A stretch of 64,000 bases of DNA, from NCBI RefSeq assembly GCF_000701685.1, contig NZ_JNJO01000002.1, forward strand, positions 1 through 64,000, given 5' to 3'. Below the pieces are notes generated by a model that searched no databases, had not been told where the DNA came from, and saw only the letters and a list, made by a program, of their open reading frames with translations. Origin of the DNA: Gemella sanguinis ATCC 700632. GTDB taxonomy: Bacteria; Bacillota; Bacilli; Staphylococcales; Gemellaceae. A program made the translations under genes and the position numbers. Positions 25,129-33,902 of this stretch are shown piece by piece. How positions within the stretch are numbered: the first letter of the stretch is position 1; each line of letters begins with the position of its first letter.

Positions 25129-25863
25129 TTATTCTTTCTCTATTAATATATAAAACAAACTAAATAAACCAACTAATAAAATTATTACAATATCTTTCCA
25201 ACCCTGATTTAATTCTAAAAATTTTATTAGAATAGCAGGTATACCCATAATAATTATGAGGAATATTAATAATTTTACTAATACACAATGACATACCACA
25301 TAATTCCAACAATTATTTTTATTGTTACTAGGCTCTTTATCACTAATACTTTCTGTATTATCTTTATTTTCTTTATTCATACTTTTCTCCTCTGTATTTT
25401 CTTCAATATTTTTAATTTCTGTATAAAATCCATCACAATAAGTTCTAATTTTCAAAGGAAACAATCTTCTAAAATATGGTTTTCTTGGTAACATATATTC
25501 TCTATTTTCCCATTGTATTTTTAACAAATACATACAGATTAATCTTATTTTTTTCTGGCTTTTTTCAGATAATTTCACTTCAGCTTTTTCTAATATATTT
25601 TCAAGTTCATCAATAATATAATTCATTACTTTAACATATTCGGAATTCTCTTCTTTTTTTGAAAATCTAAGTTTCGCACGTACTATGTATACATCTTCTA
25701 AACTTACTTCAGATTCCCCTGCTATTCGTGATAAATCTTTCCTCCAACCGGTAATAAAATCTAATTCACTGTTTAATTTTTTACTAACAACTATTGTATT
25801 AACTATTGTAGTTATTAAGACTCCAAATAACCCAACTAACGCAACTATAATTTCAACTTTCAT
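25129..25863 (-). CDS. Membrane protein with cytoplasmic helical domain, paired with WYL regulator
   Basis: 244 residues. One N-terminal membrane segment (about 4-25) is followed by a long charged, mostly helical region. That region carries W-R-K-D-L near 41 and R-A-K-L-R near 62, features I associate loosely with uncharacterised phage-exclusion-type membrane proteins. Then come an acidic Asn/Glu/Lys linker (about 158-182), a cysteine-containing stretch and two C-terminal membrane segments (about 188-212 and 222-240). Its ATG lies two bases after the WYL stop codon, with the Shine-Dalgarno inside the end of the WYL gene, so translation is coupled. No enzymatic motif is seen. Function unknown. 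Confidence 0.7.
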   Translation of the reverse strand: MKVEIIVALVGLFGVLITTIVNTIVVSKKLNSELDFITGWRKDLSRIAGESEVSLEDVYIVRAKLRFSKKEENSEYVKVMNYIIDELENILEKAEVKLSEKSQKKIRLICMYLLKIQWENREYMLPRKPYFRRLFPLKIRTYCDGFYTEIKNIEENTEEKSMNKENKDNTESISDKEPSNNKNNCWNYVVCHCVLVKLLIFLIIIMGIPAILIKFLELNQGWKDIVIILLVGLFSLFYILIEKE

Positions 25864-25865
25864 TT

Positions 25866-26795
25866 CTACACCTCCCTTTCTTCTATTATTTTTACATTAT
25901 CTCCTTGGCTATTTAGCCACATTTTTATCCCATCTCCATAACACTCTGCAGTTATAGTATGTGTCTTATCTTGAGTTTTTATTACTTTAGCAGTAGGCAA
26001 CCTATCCAATACAGCCTCTAATGATGGACCACTAAATTCAAAGGTGAATTTCTTTAATTTTCCTGAATACATAAACTGGATTCTTTTTCTAAATTCTCCA
26101 TCTTCAAATCTATCTTTATATGGAATATAGAATCTTTCATCTCTATATTTTATATTTCTTATTCTATCAACTCTAAATACCAACGGCATATCTTCTTCCA
26201 CATTTAAGCCATATGATATAAGATAAAAATAGTATTCTGAGAACATTATTGCCGCAGGTTTGACTTCCTTTTTAGTTTGTTTCTTATCCATACGACTATA
26301 ATCAAATGTTATTAGCTTTTTCTCTCTGATAGCTATTGATAAATCCCACAGAATCTCTAATAATTCTTTTCCGTGTTGTAGTTCAATGTAGTGATGAAGT
26401 TCGTCTAAAATTAAATCATCCACTTCTTTTTTACTTTTATGACTTAACTGATTTTGGAACTTTTTAATTAAAGGAACCATCTCATTTTTTGTCAGAGCCC
26501 TACTCTCAAGTAATATTTTACTAACGGCTAAAATTTCTTTTTGAGTTAGAGTATTATCACTATCCGATACAGCTTTATAGACATAATGTTTATTCTCTAC
26601 TTTAATTTCAAACTCGCCTATTTCATTCCTTTTCTCATAAAGATAATATCTTAATTCTTCAATATCTCTTTGAATAGTTTTTAACGATACACCATATTCA
26701 GTAGCCAAATTTTCTTTTAATAACTTTTCTCCTCTCCTAAACCTATCATATATTTCTAGCGCTCTAAAAGCCTTGTCCTTTTTCAAAACCTCCAC
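25866..26795 (-). CDS. WYL-domain transcriptional regulator
   Basis: 309 residues. An N-terminal DeoR-type helix-turn-helix (about 10-55: L-A-T-E-Y-G-V-S-L-K-T-I-Q-R-D-I-E-E-L) is followed by a WYL domain (about 145-225) with I-T-F-D-Y-S-R and P-A-A-I-M-F-S-E-Y-Y-F-Y-L-I-S-Y. A C-terminal WCX-like extension completes it. Such regulators sense nucleic-acid-like ligands and often control defence or DNA-repair loci. It heads a two-gene operon with the 25129 membrane protein and has a consensus promoter. The divergent efe operon lies on its other side; a regulatory link there is not implied. Confidence 0.9.
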   Translation of the reverse strand: MEVLKKDKAFRALEIYDRFRRGEKLLKENLATEYGVSLKTIQRDIEELRYYLYEKRNEIGEFEIKVENKHYVYKAVSDSDNTLTQKEILAVSKILLESRALTKNEMVPLIKKFQNQLSHKSKKEVDDLILDELHHYIELQHGKELLEILWDLSIAIREKKLITFDYSRMDKKQTKKEVKPAAIMFSEYYFYLISYGLNVEEDMPLVFRVDRIRNIKYRDERFYIPYKDRFEDGEFRKRIQFMYSGKLKKFTFEFSGPSLEAVLDRLPTAKVIKTQDKTHTITAECYGDGIKMWLNSQGDNVKIIEEREV

Positions 26796-26830
26796 CTTCC
26801 TTTACTCTCTATTAGTTGTAAGCACTTTCT

Positions 26831-26859
26831 ATTATAATGTAAATAGTTTTTAATTTCAA
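26831..26859 (-). promoter_or_regulatory. Promoter of the WYL operon
   Basis: TTGAAA, 17 bases, TATAAT on the minus strand, 36 bases before the start codon. Confidence 0.75.
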
Positions 26860-26919
26860 TAATATTTTTACATTATATATATTCGAATCATCTCCTTTAA
26901 ATACAGAATATCAAACTAC

Positions 26920-26940
26920 TTGGACATATTTTGTCTTAAA
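26920..26940. promoter_or_regulatory. Candidate operator shared with the 24531-25019 gene
   Basis: TTGGACATATTTTGTC is an inverted pair of GGACA/TTGTC half-sites, and one half recurs at 25058-25068. It may bind the WYL regulator. Only two occurrences are seen, so this is weak. Confidence 0.3.
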
Positions 26941-27052
26941 TTATTAATTACTATTTTTTAGTCAAATATTTTTCACAATTATTAATTTATCTATAAAAAT
27001 TTTAGTCATACTGTAATTTTTTTTATAATTTTATTATTTTTTCTCATATCGC

Positions 27053-27083
27053 TTTACATTGTAATTGATAATGATTATAATTT
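27053..27083 (+). promoter_or_regulatory. efe promoter with Fur-type operator
   Basis: TTTACA (27053-27058), 17 bases and TATAAT (27076-27081). The spacer and -10 hold a near-palindrome AATTGATAATGATTATAATT that matches the Fur box consensus well. Iron-replete repression is the expected behaviour. Confidence 0.85.
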
Positions 27084-27122
27084 AAAGTAGAAGAATTTAT
27101 AGAAAGCGAGTATTTATTACAT

Positions 27123-28004
27123 ATGAAAAAATCTAAATTATTCCTAGCAATTATGACAGGGGCATTAGTTATTAGCGGTTGCTCTGCCAAAACTGAACAA
27201 AAGAAAGAAGAAAATAAGACTGAACAAGTTGATACTTCTAAAAGCACTAAAGATCAGTTAAAACAGGCTACTGAAGCTTACAAAAAATATGTTGAAGGTC
27301 AAGTAGATAATCTATTAAAAGATACTGAGAAATTTGCTGAGACTTTAAAAGCTGGTAAACTAGACGAAGCTAAAAAACAATATCCACTTATTCGTATGGC
27401 TTATGAACGTTCTGAGCCAATCGCAGAAAGCTTTGGAGAATTAGACGTAAATATCGATTTCCGTCTTGCTGATTACTTAGAAGAAAATAAAACTGAAGAA
27501 GGTTGGAGAGGATTCCACAGAATCGAAAAAATTATGTGGGAACAAAATACAACTAAAGGTACTGAAGAATATGCAGAACAATTAGTTAAAGACGTTAAAG
27601 AATTAAAAGCTAAAGTTGCTACTGTAGAAGTAACACCAGACTTAATGGTTACTGGAGCTGTAGACTTACTAAACGAAGTTGCAACACAAAAAATAACTGG
27701 TGAAGAAGAAGTTTACTCACACACTGACTTATACGACTTCAAAGCTAATATCGAAGGTGCTGAAGAAATCTTCAAAATCTTTAAACCTTTAATTGAGAAA
27801 AAAGATAGTAAATTAGCTAAAGACTTAGAAGAAAAATTTGCTACTATCAACGGTTTATTAGACAAATACAAAACTGATGATAAAAACTACAAACTATACA
27901 CTGACCTATCAAAAGAAAACACTAAAGAACTTTCTGAAGCTGTTACTAAATTAGGTGAGCCATTATCACAAATGGGTGTTATTTTAGACGAAGAGGCTAA
28001 GTAA
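27123..28004 (+). CDS. efeO: EfeO-type iron-binding lipoprotein
   Basis: 293 residues. The signal peptide ends in the lipobox I-S-G-C with the lipidated cysteine at 20; a Lys/Glu linker follows. The helical M75/EfeO domain has the metal-binding G-F-H-R-I-E near 135 and the family's Y-S-H-T-D-L-Y-D-F segment near 200. It delivers iron at the cell surface to the EfeB/EfeU pair. First gene of efeO-efeB-efeU-tatC-tatA under a Fur-type promoter. The gene ends one base before the efeB start. Equivalent to the Fep system of staphylococci. Confidence 0.95.
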   Translation: MKKSKLFLAIMTGALVISGCSAKTEQKKEENKTEQVDTSKSTKDQLKQATEAYKKYVEGQVDNLLKDTEKFAETLKAGKLDEAKKQYPLIRMAYERSEPIAESFGELDVNIDFRLADYLEENKTEEGWRGFHRIEKIMWEQNTTKGTEEYAEQLVKDVKELKAKVATVEVTPDLMVTGAVDLLNEVATQKITGEEEVYSHTDLYDFKANIEGAEEIFKIFKPLIEKKDSKLAKDLEEKFATINGLLDKYKTDDKNYKLYTDLSKENTKELSEAVTKLGEPLSQMGVILDEEAK

Positions 28005-28005
28005 T

Positions 28006-29241
28006 ATGGCTAAAAATGGTAATAATTGGACTGACAAAAAAATAACGCGTCGTGATTTCCTAAAAAAAGCTGGTATGACTAGTGCTGGTGCCGTTGTAGG
28101 GGCATCTGCAATAGGAGGTTTCTTTGCAAACAAAGCAGAAAATCAGCGTGAAATTGCTGATGGTGATGAAAAAATCACTTTTTACGGTGAACACCAAGCT
28201 GGAATCACTACGTTAATGCAAAAAAATATCTATTTTGTTGTATTAGATCTTCATTCAACAAATCGTGAAGATGTTATAAACATGTTTAAAGAATGGACTC
28301 AATATAGCGAAAAACTTGTTAATGGTGAACTTGTTGAGCCTGCTCTTAAAAACCATTACTTACCACCAAAAGACACAGGAGAAACGGTAGGACTTAACCC
28401 CTATCGTTTAACTCTTACCTTTGGAATTAGTCCTAGTTTCTTGAAAAAAATGAAATTAGAGAATAAAGGTCTTGCTGAATTTAAAGACCTACCTCCTTTT
28501 GCTCGAGAACAACTAAAAGAAAGGTATACTGGTGGAGATATTTGTATCCAAGCATGTGCTGATGATGAGCAAGTGGCGTTCCATGCTGTGAGAAACTTAA
28601 TTCGTAAAGCTCGCTCTACTGTGACTATGAAGTGGAGTCAATCTGGCTTCGCTGCTATTGGAAATAGAAAAGAGACACCAAGAAACCTATTTGGTTTTAA
28701 AGATGGTACAGCTAATGCAACAAAAGAAGATCAATTTAATAATATAGTTTGGTGTGACAAAGATAACTGGATGAAAGGTGGAAGCTACATGGCTGTTCGT
28801 CGTATCCAAATGCACCTTGAAACATGGGATAGAACAAACTTAAATGAACAAGAACATACGTTTGGTAGATATAAAGATAGCGGTGCTCCTCTTGGTGAAA
28901 AAGACGAATTCGCTACTGTAGACTTAGAGAAAAAAGGTCCTGATGGAAAACTATATATTCCTGAAGACTCTCATGTACATCTAGCTCATAAAACTGGAGT
29001 TGAATTACTGCGACGTTCTTACTCATACGCTGATGGTATTAATGATACAACTGGTCAATTTGAATCTGGTCTATTATTTATAGCATTCCAAAAGGATCCT
29101 CAGCAATTCATTACAATTCAAAACAGTTTAGGTAATGAAGATAAAATGAATGAATACATCACACATATAGGTAGTGGACTATTCGCATGCTTCGGTGGTG
29201 TAAAGGAAGGTGAATATATTGGTCAAAAATTATTTGAGTAA
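28006..29241 (+). CDS. efeB: Dye-decolourising peroxidase EfeB (Tat substrate)
   Basis: 411-residue haem enzyme of the DyP family. The N-terminus carries a twin-arginine signal, T-R15-R16-D-F-L-K, followed by a hydrophobic stretch, so it is exported folded with its haem. The peroxidase domain has the G-F-K-D-G-T-A-N motif with the catalytic aspartate, and a proximal histidine in the V-H-L-A-H region near 326. In this system it is thought to oxidise ferrous iron, or process haem, for uptake by EfeU. The tatC and tatA genes downstream in the same operon are its probable dedicated exporter. Confidence 0.96.
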   Translation: MAKNGNNWTDKKITRRDFLKKAGMTSAGAVVGASAIGGFFANKAENQREIADGDEKITFYGEHQAGITTLMQKNIYFVVLDLHSTNREDVINMFKEWTQYSEKLVNGELVEPALKNHYLPPKDTGETVGLNPYRLTLTFGISPSFLKKMKLENKGLAEFKDLPPFAREQLKERYTGGDICIQACADDEQVAFHAVRNLIRKARSTVTMKWSQSGFAAIGNRKETPRNLFGFKDGTANATKEDQFNNIVWCDKDNWMKGGSYMAVRRIQMHLETWDRTNLNEQEHTFGRYKDSGAPLGEKDEFATVDLEKKGPDGKLYIPEDSHVHLAHKTGVELLRRSYSYADGINDTTGQFESGLLFIAFQKDPQQFITIQNSLGNEDKMNEYITHIGSGLFACFGGVKEGEYIGQKLFE

Positions 29242-30916
29242 AATTTTAATAACATTTGTTATTATTTTCACTTCTTTTATACCTTTAGCTCATACAGCTA
29301 TTGCTAAAGAATCTTATAGTGATTTATTTATTAAAATTACAGATGCTAATACTGCCCTTAAAAATAATGATAAGGACAAAGCAAAAAAATTAATTGAAGA
29401 ATTCAGAAATGAATTTAATGCTACAAAAAATTCAGATTCAGAGGCGGGTAAAAGAGTTAAGAAAACTGCCCTTTCTGAAAATCTAGATGAGGATCAGTTA
29501 AGAGAATTATCTACTGCTCTTCTTGCTTTTGAAACAGAACAAAATCCTATAGATATTGAGGCAGAAAAAAAAGCTTTTAAAACAAAACTTTATCCTTCTT
29601 TTGATAAGCTTGAAAAAGCTATTGATACTAAAGATGTAGAAACAATGAAAGCTGAGTACGTTAAATATAACGCTGCTTGGGTTCGTAATGAAGGAATCGT
29701 AAGATCTGTTGAACCGGCTTACTATGGAAAAATCGAAACAACAATGTCATTTTTACGTAGTTCTATGGAAGTCGAGCCTTATGATTACCAAACTACAAAA
29801 ATGTATCTATCTGACTTAAAAAAACATCTAGATGATTTCTTAGCTGGAAAAAAACTTGAACAAAATTCAGATGTAAAAACTTTGGATCAAGGGATTAAAT
29901 TATTAGAAGAAAGTTATAATGCTTTTGTTTCTGGTGATAAAGCCCAAGGTTCTCAAAAAATGAAGAAATTTATCGAGGTATGGCCAGTTATTGAAGGTGA
30001 TGTTCGTACTAGAAATGCTTCACTTTATACTAAAGTTGAGAGTGAAACTCCTATAATTATGGTTAAAGGTAACGAACAAAAATACCAAGATCAACTTAAA
30101 GATTTAATAGCTGAATTATCAAAAATCGATACAAAATCAAACTATAATGCTATTGATTCTATGTTAATCCTACTACGTGAGGGTGTTGAAGCATTAGTAA
30201 TCGTGCTATCACTTGCTAGTGCTCTAAGAGCAGCAAAACAACGTAAAGGTCTTGTTTGGGTTTATGCTGGAGCTATCGCTGGTATTTTAGCAAGTATCTT
30301 AGCTGCAGTAGTACTAAAATACTCATTCCCTGCTCTATCTTCTGGTACTAACAGAGAGATAATAGAAGGTGTTGTTGGTATTTTTGCTGTTATAATGATG
30401 ATTGGTATTGGTATTTGGCTGCATAGTAAATCTTCGGTTAAGGCATGGAAAGATTATATGGATAAAAAATTAAATGTTGTCTTATCAACAGGAAGTTTTG
30501 TCTCAATGTTTGCTCTAAGTTTCCTTGCAGTATTCCGTGAAGGTGCTGAAACAATACTTTTCTACGCAGGTATTATGCCATTAATTACTACATCTAACCT
30601 ACTTATTGGAATTGGATTAGCAATAGTTGCACTTGTCATTCTAGGTTTCGCTATGATGAAAGCATCTGGAAAATTACCTATTAGTAAAGTGTTCCTAGTG
30701 TTATCATGGTTAATCTATATTCTTGGATTTAAGATGTTAGGAGTTAGTATCCACGCATTACAAATTACAGATATGTTATCAAATCATATAATTGATCATA
30801 TGCCAACAATTGAATGGCTAGGTATCTATCCAAGCTATGAAGTAGTAATTTCACAAATAGTATACATGATAATAGTTATTCTTAGCATGATATATGAAAA
30901 ATCAAAACATAAATAG
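29219..30916 (+). CDS. efeU: EfeU/FTR1-family iron permease with extracytoplasmic domain
   Basis: 565 residues. A signal peptide is followed by a helical extracytoplasmic domain (about 30-305) and then a seven-segment FTR1 permease. The two iron-channel motifs are R-E-G-V-E (320-324) and R-E-G-A-E (440-444). TTG at 29219 is preferred: AAGGAAGG lies eight bases before it, whereas an in-frame GTG at 29210 overlaps that site. The start overlaps efeB by 23 bases, so translation is coupled. The large N-terminal domain is longer than in E. coli EfeU and matches the staphylococcal FepC type. Confidence 0.94.
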   Translation: MVKNYLSKILITFVIIFTSFIPLAHTAIAKESYSDLFIKITDANTALKNNDKDKAKKLIEEFRNEFNATKNSDSEAGKRVKKTALSENLDEDQLRELSTALLAFETEQNPIDIEAEKKAFKTKLYPSFDKLEKAIDTKDVETMKAEYVKYNAAWVRNEGIVRSVEPAYYGKIETTMSFLRSSMEVEPYDYQTTKMYLSDLKKHLDDFLAGKKLEQNSDVKTLDQGIKLLEESYNAFVSGDKAQGSQKMKKFIEVWPVIEGDVRTRNASLYTKVESETPIIMVKGNEQKYQDQLKDLIAELSKIDTKSNYNAIDSMLILLREGVEALVIVLSLASALRAAKQRKGLVWVYAGAIAGILASILAAVVLKYSFPALSSGTNREIIEGVVGIFAVIMMIGIGIWLHSKSSVKAWKDYMDKKLNVVLSTGSFVSMFALSFLAVFREGAETILFYAGIMPLITTSNLLIGIGLAIVALVILGFAMMKASGKLPISKVFLVLSWLIYILGFKMLGVSIHALQITDMLSNHIIDHMPTIEWLGIYPSYEVVISQIVYMIIVILSMIYEKSKHK

Positions 30917-30926
30917 GTGTTAAAAT

Positions 30927-31637
30927 ATGAAATACGGCGATAAAGTATCTACCGTTGATCATTTAACTGAACTAAGAAGGAGAATGATATATTGTTTAAT
31001 ATTTTTTATCATCTCCTTCGTAGTTAGTTTAATTTGGTCATCTGATATATATAAATTTTTAACAAGTAAATTTAATCATAAGTTGATTGTTTTAGGACCT
31101 AATGATATACTATGGATATATCTTACTTTAGCAGGAATTTGCGCAATAACATTTACTATTCCATTTACCTGCTATCAAATATGGGCATTTATTAAACCTG
31201 GACTAGAAGAAAGAGAAGCACGCGCATTATTAGCATATATTCCTGCAGTATTTATTTGTTTTTCTTTAGGATTAGCATTTGGTTTCTTTCTTGTAACACC
31301 AGCAATTCTAAATGTATTACTTTCTATTGGTGATGATTTATTTAATACTCAATTAACTGCCCAAAATTACTTATCTTTTGTAATTAATACTACGATTCCT
31401 ATTGCAATTTTATTTGAATTTCCAGTAATTATTGCATTTCTAACATCAATCGGTATTATTACACCACTATTTTTAATACGTAATAGACGTTATGCCTACT
31501 TTATTTTAATATTTGTTGCTGTAGTTATTACCCCAGCAGATTTTATTAGTGATATAGTAATGTCTATTCCACTTATTCTTATATATGAATTAAGTGTTTT
31601 AATAAGTAAGTATATTTATAAAAAAAGAGGTGACTAG
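30927..31637 (+). CDS. tatC: Sec-independent translocase TatC
   Basis: 236-residue, six-segment membrane protein that recognises twin-arginine signals. The N-terminal H-L-T-E-L-R-R-R segment and the F-x-K-P-G-L-x-x-x-E motif (I-K-P-G-L-E-E-R-E near 88) are hallmark features. It is encoded directly after efeU and ends one base before tatA. With efeB in the same operon, the Tat system here is probably tuned to iron-uptake demand and may have a single substrate. Confidence 0.97.
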   Translation: MKYGDKVSTVDHLTELRRRMIYCLIFFIISFVVSLIWSSDIYKFLTSKFNHKLIVLGPNDILWIYLTLAGICAITFTIPFTCYQIWAFIKPGLEEREARALLAYIPAVFICFSLGLAFGFFLVTPAILNVLLSIGDDLFNTQLTAQNYLSFVINTTIPIAILFEFPVIIAFLTSIGIITPLFLIRNRRYAYFILIFVAVVITPADFISDIVMSIPLILIYELSVLISKYIYKKRGD

Positions 31638-31638
31638 A

Positions 31639-31839
31639 ATGGGATTCTTACGTGATATAGGAGCTCCTGGAGTTATAGTGTTAGTTCTTGCTGCACTTCT
31701 TATCTTCGGGCCTAAACGACTACCAGAATTAGGTGAATCAATCGGAAAAATGTTTACATCATTTAAAAAATCAATATCTGGATTAACTGATGATGAATCG
31801 TCTTCTGATAAAAATGAAAATGAAAAAGAAAATAAATAA
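31639..31839 (+). CDS. tatA: Twin-arginine translocase subunit TatA
   Basis: 66 residues: one N-terminal membrane helix ending in F-G-P-K-R-L-P-E, then an amphipathic helix and a charged Ser/Asp/Glu/Lys tail, exactly the TatA layout. It forms the pore together with TatC. The ATG at 31639 is used; GAGGTG, which includes the final codons of tatC, is its ribosome-binding site. A GTG nine bases upstream lies inside that site. Confidence 0.96.
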   Translation: MGFLRDIGAPGVIVLVLAALLIFGPKRLPELGESIGKMFTSFKKSISGLTDDESSSDKNENEKENK

Positions 31840-31840
31840 A

Positions 31841-31890
31841 GAAGTAGTTTTTTATTAGTAATATTAACTAATAAAAAACTACTTCTTTTA
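31841..31890. terminator. Terminator of the efe-tat operon
   Basis: A perfect 19-base inverted repeat (31841-31859 with 31867-31885) and a seven-base loop, flanked by A and T runs. It also serves convergent metA. Confidence 0.92.
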
Positions 31891-31902
31891 CTTTTAAGGG
31901 AT

Positions 31903-32820
31903 TTATTTTGCTAATTCTTTTAAATCATAAGGAGTCAATTGATAAACTTGATTTATCCAGTTATGGTAAAACAGGTATGCCACTCCACGCCAAGTATTTT
32001 GAGGTGTTTTTGTATCATCATCATTTGGATAATAGTTATATGGTACTTCTATAGGAAGATTACTATTTTTATCTCTTAAATATTCATTTTGAAGTGTATC
32101 TGCCTCATACTCTATATGTCCTGTTATAAATATTTTTCTTAAGTCTTTTGTTGCTAATAAAAATGTACCCACATCTTCAGATTTTGCCAATACATCTAAT
32201 TCAGGAATAGTTGATAATTTTTCTTCTTCGATTTTCGTATGTCTAGAATGTGGCGCTAAAAAGCTATCCGTAAAACCACGTGTTAATGAATGATTTTCTA
32301 TTAGTACATCGTGTTCGAATACACCAAAAATCTTTCCATCAACCTGCTCTTTTTTTATTCCAAAATGATGATATAAGCTTGCTTGAGCTGCCCAACAAAT
32401 ATTTAAAGTTGAAAATACATGCGTCTTGCTCCACTCAAAAATAGACTGTAATTCTTTCCAATAATTCACTTCTTCAAATTCTAGATGCTCTATTGGCGCT
32501 CCAGTTATTATTAAAGCATCATAGAAATTATCTTTAATTTGATCAAAAGTAGTATAGAATTTTTTCAAATATGAGTTAGCTGTATTTTTAGCTTGATGTG
32601 TCGCTACATGTAAAAACTCTACTTTAATTTGGATAGGAGAGTTTCCTAATAATCTAAGTAATTGTCTTTCTGTTTCTTCTTTTTTAGGCATTAAATTTAA
32701 AATAAGGATTCTTAATGGTCGAATATCTTGGTTTTTCGCTCTATTTTCTTCAATTACTATTACTCCCTCTTCTAATAACGTGTTTTTTACTGGTAAATCA
32801 TTTTGTATACATATTGGCAT
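31903..32820 (-). CDS. metA: Homoserine O-acetyltransferase (MetA family)
   Basis: 305 residues from the ATG at 32820; AGGAGG lies about nine bases before it and M-P-I-C-I matches the family start, so an ATG 27 bases upstream is rejected. MetA activates homoserine for methionine synthesis. The nucleophile is C142 in N-I-C-W-A-A-Q, and the histidine lies in G-H-I-E-Y-E. E111 (in G-A-P-I-E) is the residue known to select acetyl-CoA; succinyl-CoA enzymes have glycine there. Acetyl transfer is therefore inferred despite the common name succinyltransferase. It is controlled by a Met T-box leader. Confidence 0.93.
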   Translation of the reverse strand: MPICIQNDLPVKNTLLEEGVIVIEENRAKNQDIRPLRILILNLMPKKEETERQLLRLLGNSPIQIKVEFLHVATHQAKNTANSYLKKFYTTFDQIKDNFYDALIITGAPIEHLEFEEVNYWKELQSIFEWSKTHVFSTLNICWAAQASLYHHFGIKKEQVDGKIFGVFEHDVLIENHSLTRGFTDSFLAPHSRHTKIEEEKLSTIPELDVLAKSEDVGTFLLATKDLRKIFITGHIEYEADTLQNEYLRDKNSNLPIEVPYNYYPNDDDTKTPQNTWRGVAYLFYHNWINQVYQLTPYDLKELAK

Positions 32821-32852
32821 AATTCTGCTCCTCCTAAAGTCATTCATAATAA

Positions 32853-33126
32853 AAAAACGCCCCTACTATATCCTTGATACAGTAGGGACGACTATAATCG
32901 TGTTACCACCCATTTTTATAAATAATCTCGCAATTATTTACCTTAATTGGTACGTGTTCATACCATTGTGTTATATCGTACACAGACGTAGTTACCTATT
33001 AGATAACTATAACTCCAAGACCATTTTCAAATAAACAATATTTTACTTTCTCACACCAACCGAAAGTTCTCTGTTTTAATATTAAATTAATTTACTTATC
33101 TTTTCTTTGTTCAATTCTATTAAATT
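32853..33126 (-). promoter_or_regulatory. Methionine T-box leader of metA
   Basis: The T-box reads GGGTGGTAACACG on the minus strand (32911-32899), followed by the terminator stem CGTCCCTACT / AGTAGGGGCG and seven T residues. Stem I begins at ACAGAGAACTTTCGG near 33077. AUG in TGAAAATGGT is the likely specifier, the same string as in the metQ leader. Confidence 0.92.
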
Positions 33127-33132
33127 ACTTAT

Positions 33133-33161
33133 AGTATAATTAATTTATTACTTTTTGTCAA
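33133..33161 (-). promoter_or_regulatory. Promoter of the metA leader
   Basis: TTGACA, 17 bases, TATACT on the minus strand. Confidence 0.78.
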
Positions 33162-33203
33162 TAATTTATTACAAAATAATTGTCTAGTTTTAACTTTAAA
33201 TAT

Positions 33204-33235
33204 AAAAAGTATGACTACTTGCTGCAGTCATACTC
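33204..33235 (-). terminator. Terminator after the second histidine phosphatase
   Basis: AGTATGACT / AGTCATACT perfect nine-base stem, eight-base loop, T5 on the minus strand. Confidence 0.8.
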
Positions 33236-33241
33236 TTATTA

Positions 33242-33805
33242 TTATTTATTAAATTCTACTAATGTAAATTTCTCTCCATCATAGTCTAAGACACTTACTG
33301 AAGTATTAATTATTACTCCTCTAGAAACCTCTTTAATTCCTTTTTGTGTTAAAAATGATCTAATTAATCCACCATGACATACTGCTAATATAGTTTTATC
33401 TGGATGCTCGTTATATTTTTCTTTAAAGAACTCCTCTACTCTATCTGCAGCTTCAGTATCTAATTCCATCCCACGAGTTTCTCCAGCTTTAAGACCTGCC
33501 CCGTACTCTGCAAATGAAACTCCTTCATAGCCACCATATGATTTTTCTATTAAACGTTTGTCTTTAATAACAGACAAGTTTTTATTATTTTCACTGTTAG
33601 AATTATCTAACATATATCTTGCTGTATCAAATGCACGCTCTAACGTACTGCTATATGCAACATCAATCTCATGTCCTTCAAGTTTTTTACCTGCTTCCTT
33701 ACCTTGACGAATTCCTTCTTCATTTAATGGTATGTCACTATGACCTTGAACTTTTTTATTTTTATTATAATCTGTCTCTCCGTGACGTGCTAAAATTATG
33801 CGCAT
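33242..33805 (-). CDS. Histidine phosphatase family protein, copy 2
   Basis: 187 residues from the ATG at 33805. AGAGAG lies a few bases before it, and M-R-I-I-L-A-R-H-G-E is the natural family start; a longer reading from 33835 is rejected. The R-H-G-E-T-D motif carries the phospho-accepting histidine at 9. The second histidine is in V-C-H-G-G-L-I-R near 148. The enzyme hydrolyses small phosphate esters or phosphoproteins; substrate unknown. It is clearly paralogous to the gene at 33903, with matching text over the full length, and separated from it by a terminator. Confidence 0.9.
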   Translation of the reverse strand: MRIILARHGETDYNKNKKVQGHSDIPLNEEGIRQGKEAGKKLEGHEIDVAYSSTLERAFDTARYMLDNSNSENNKNLSVIKDKRLIEKSYGGYEGVSFAEYGAGLKAGETRGMELDTEAADRVEEFFKEKYNEHPDKTILAVCHGGLIRSFLTQKGIKEVSRGVIINTSVSVLDYDGEKFTLVEFNK

Positions 33806-33867
33806 ATGTATCTCTCTTTCTATTTTTTTATACACACTATTATAAAATACATATAGAAAAAAATAAA

Positions 33868-33895
33868 GTAGAATATTTCTAAACTACTTTATTTT
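33868..33895 (-). terminator. Terminator between the two histidine phosphatase genes
   Basis: AAAGTAG / CTACTTT stem with T-rich tail on the minus strand. Confidence 0.6.
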
Positions 33896-33902
33896 ATATC
33901 TG

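Noticed and set aside
31841-31885. Perfect 19-base inverted repeat considered as an insertion-element end
   Set aside because: Its place between two convergent genes with A/T flanks fits a bidirectional terminator; no transposase or target duplication.
32780-33034. Plus-strand 84-codon frame
   Set aside because: It covers the metA T-box leader and the metA start; no protein-like features.
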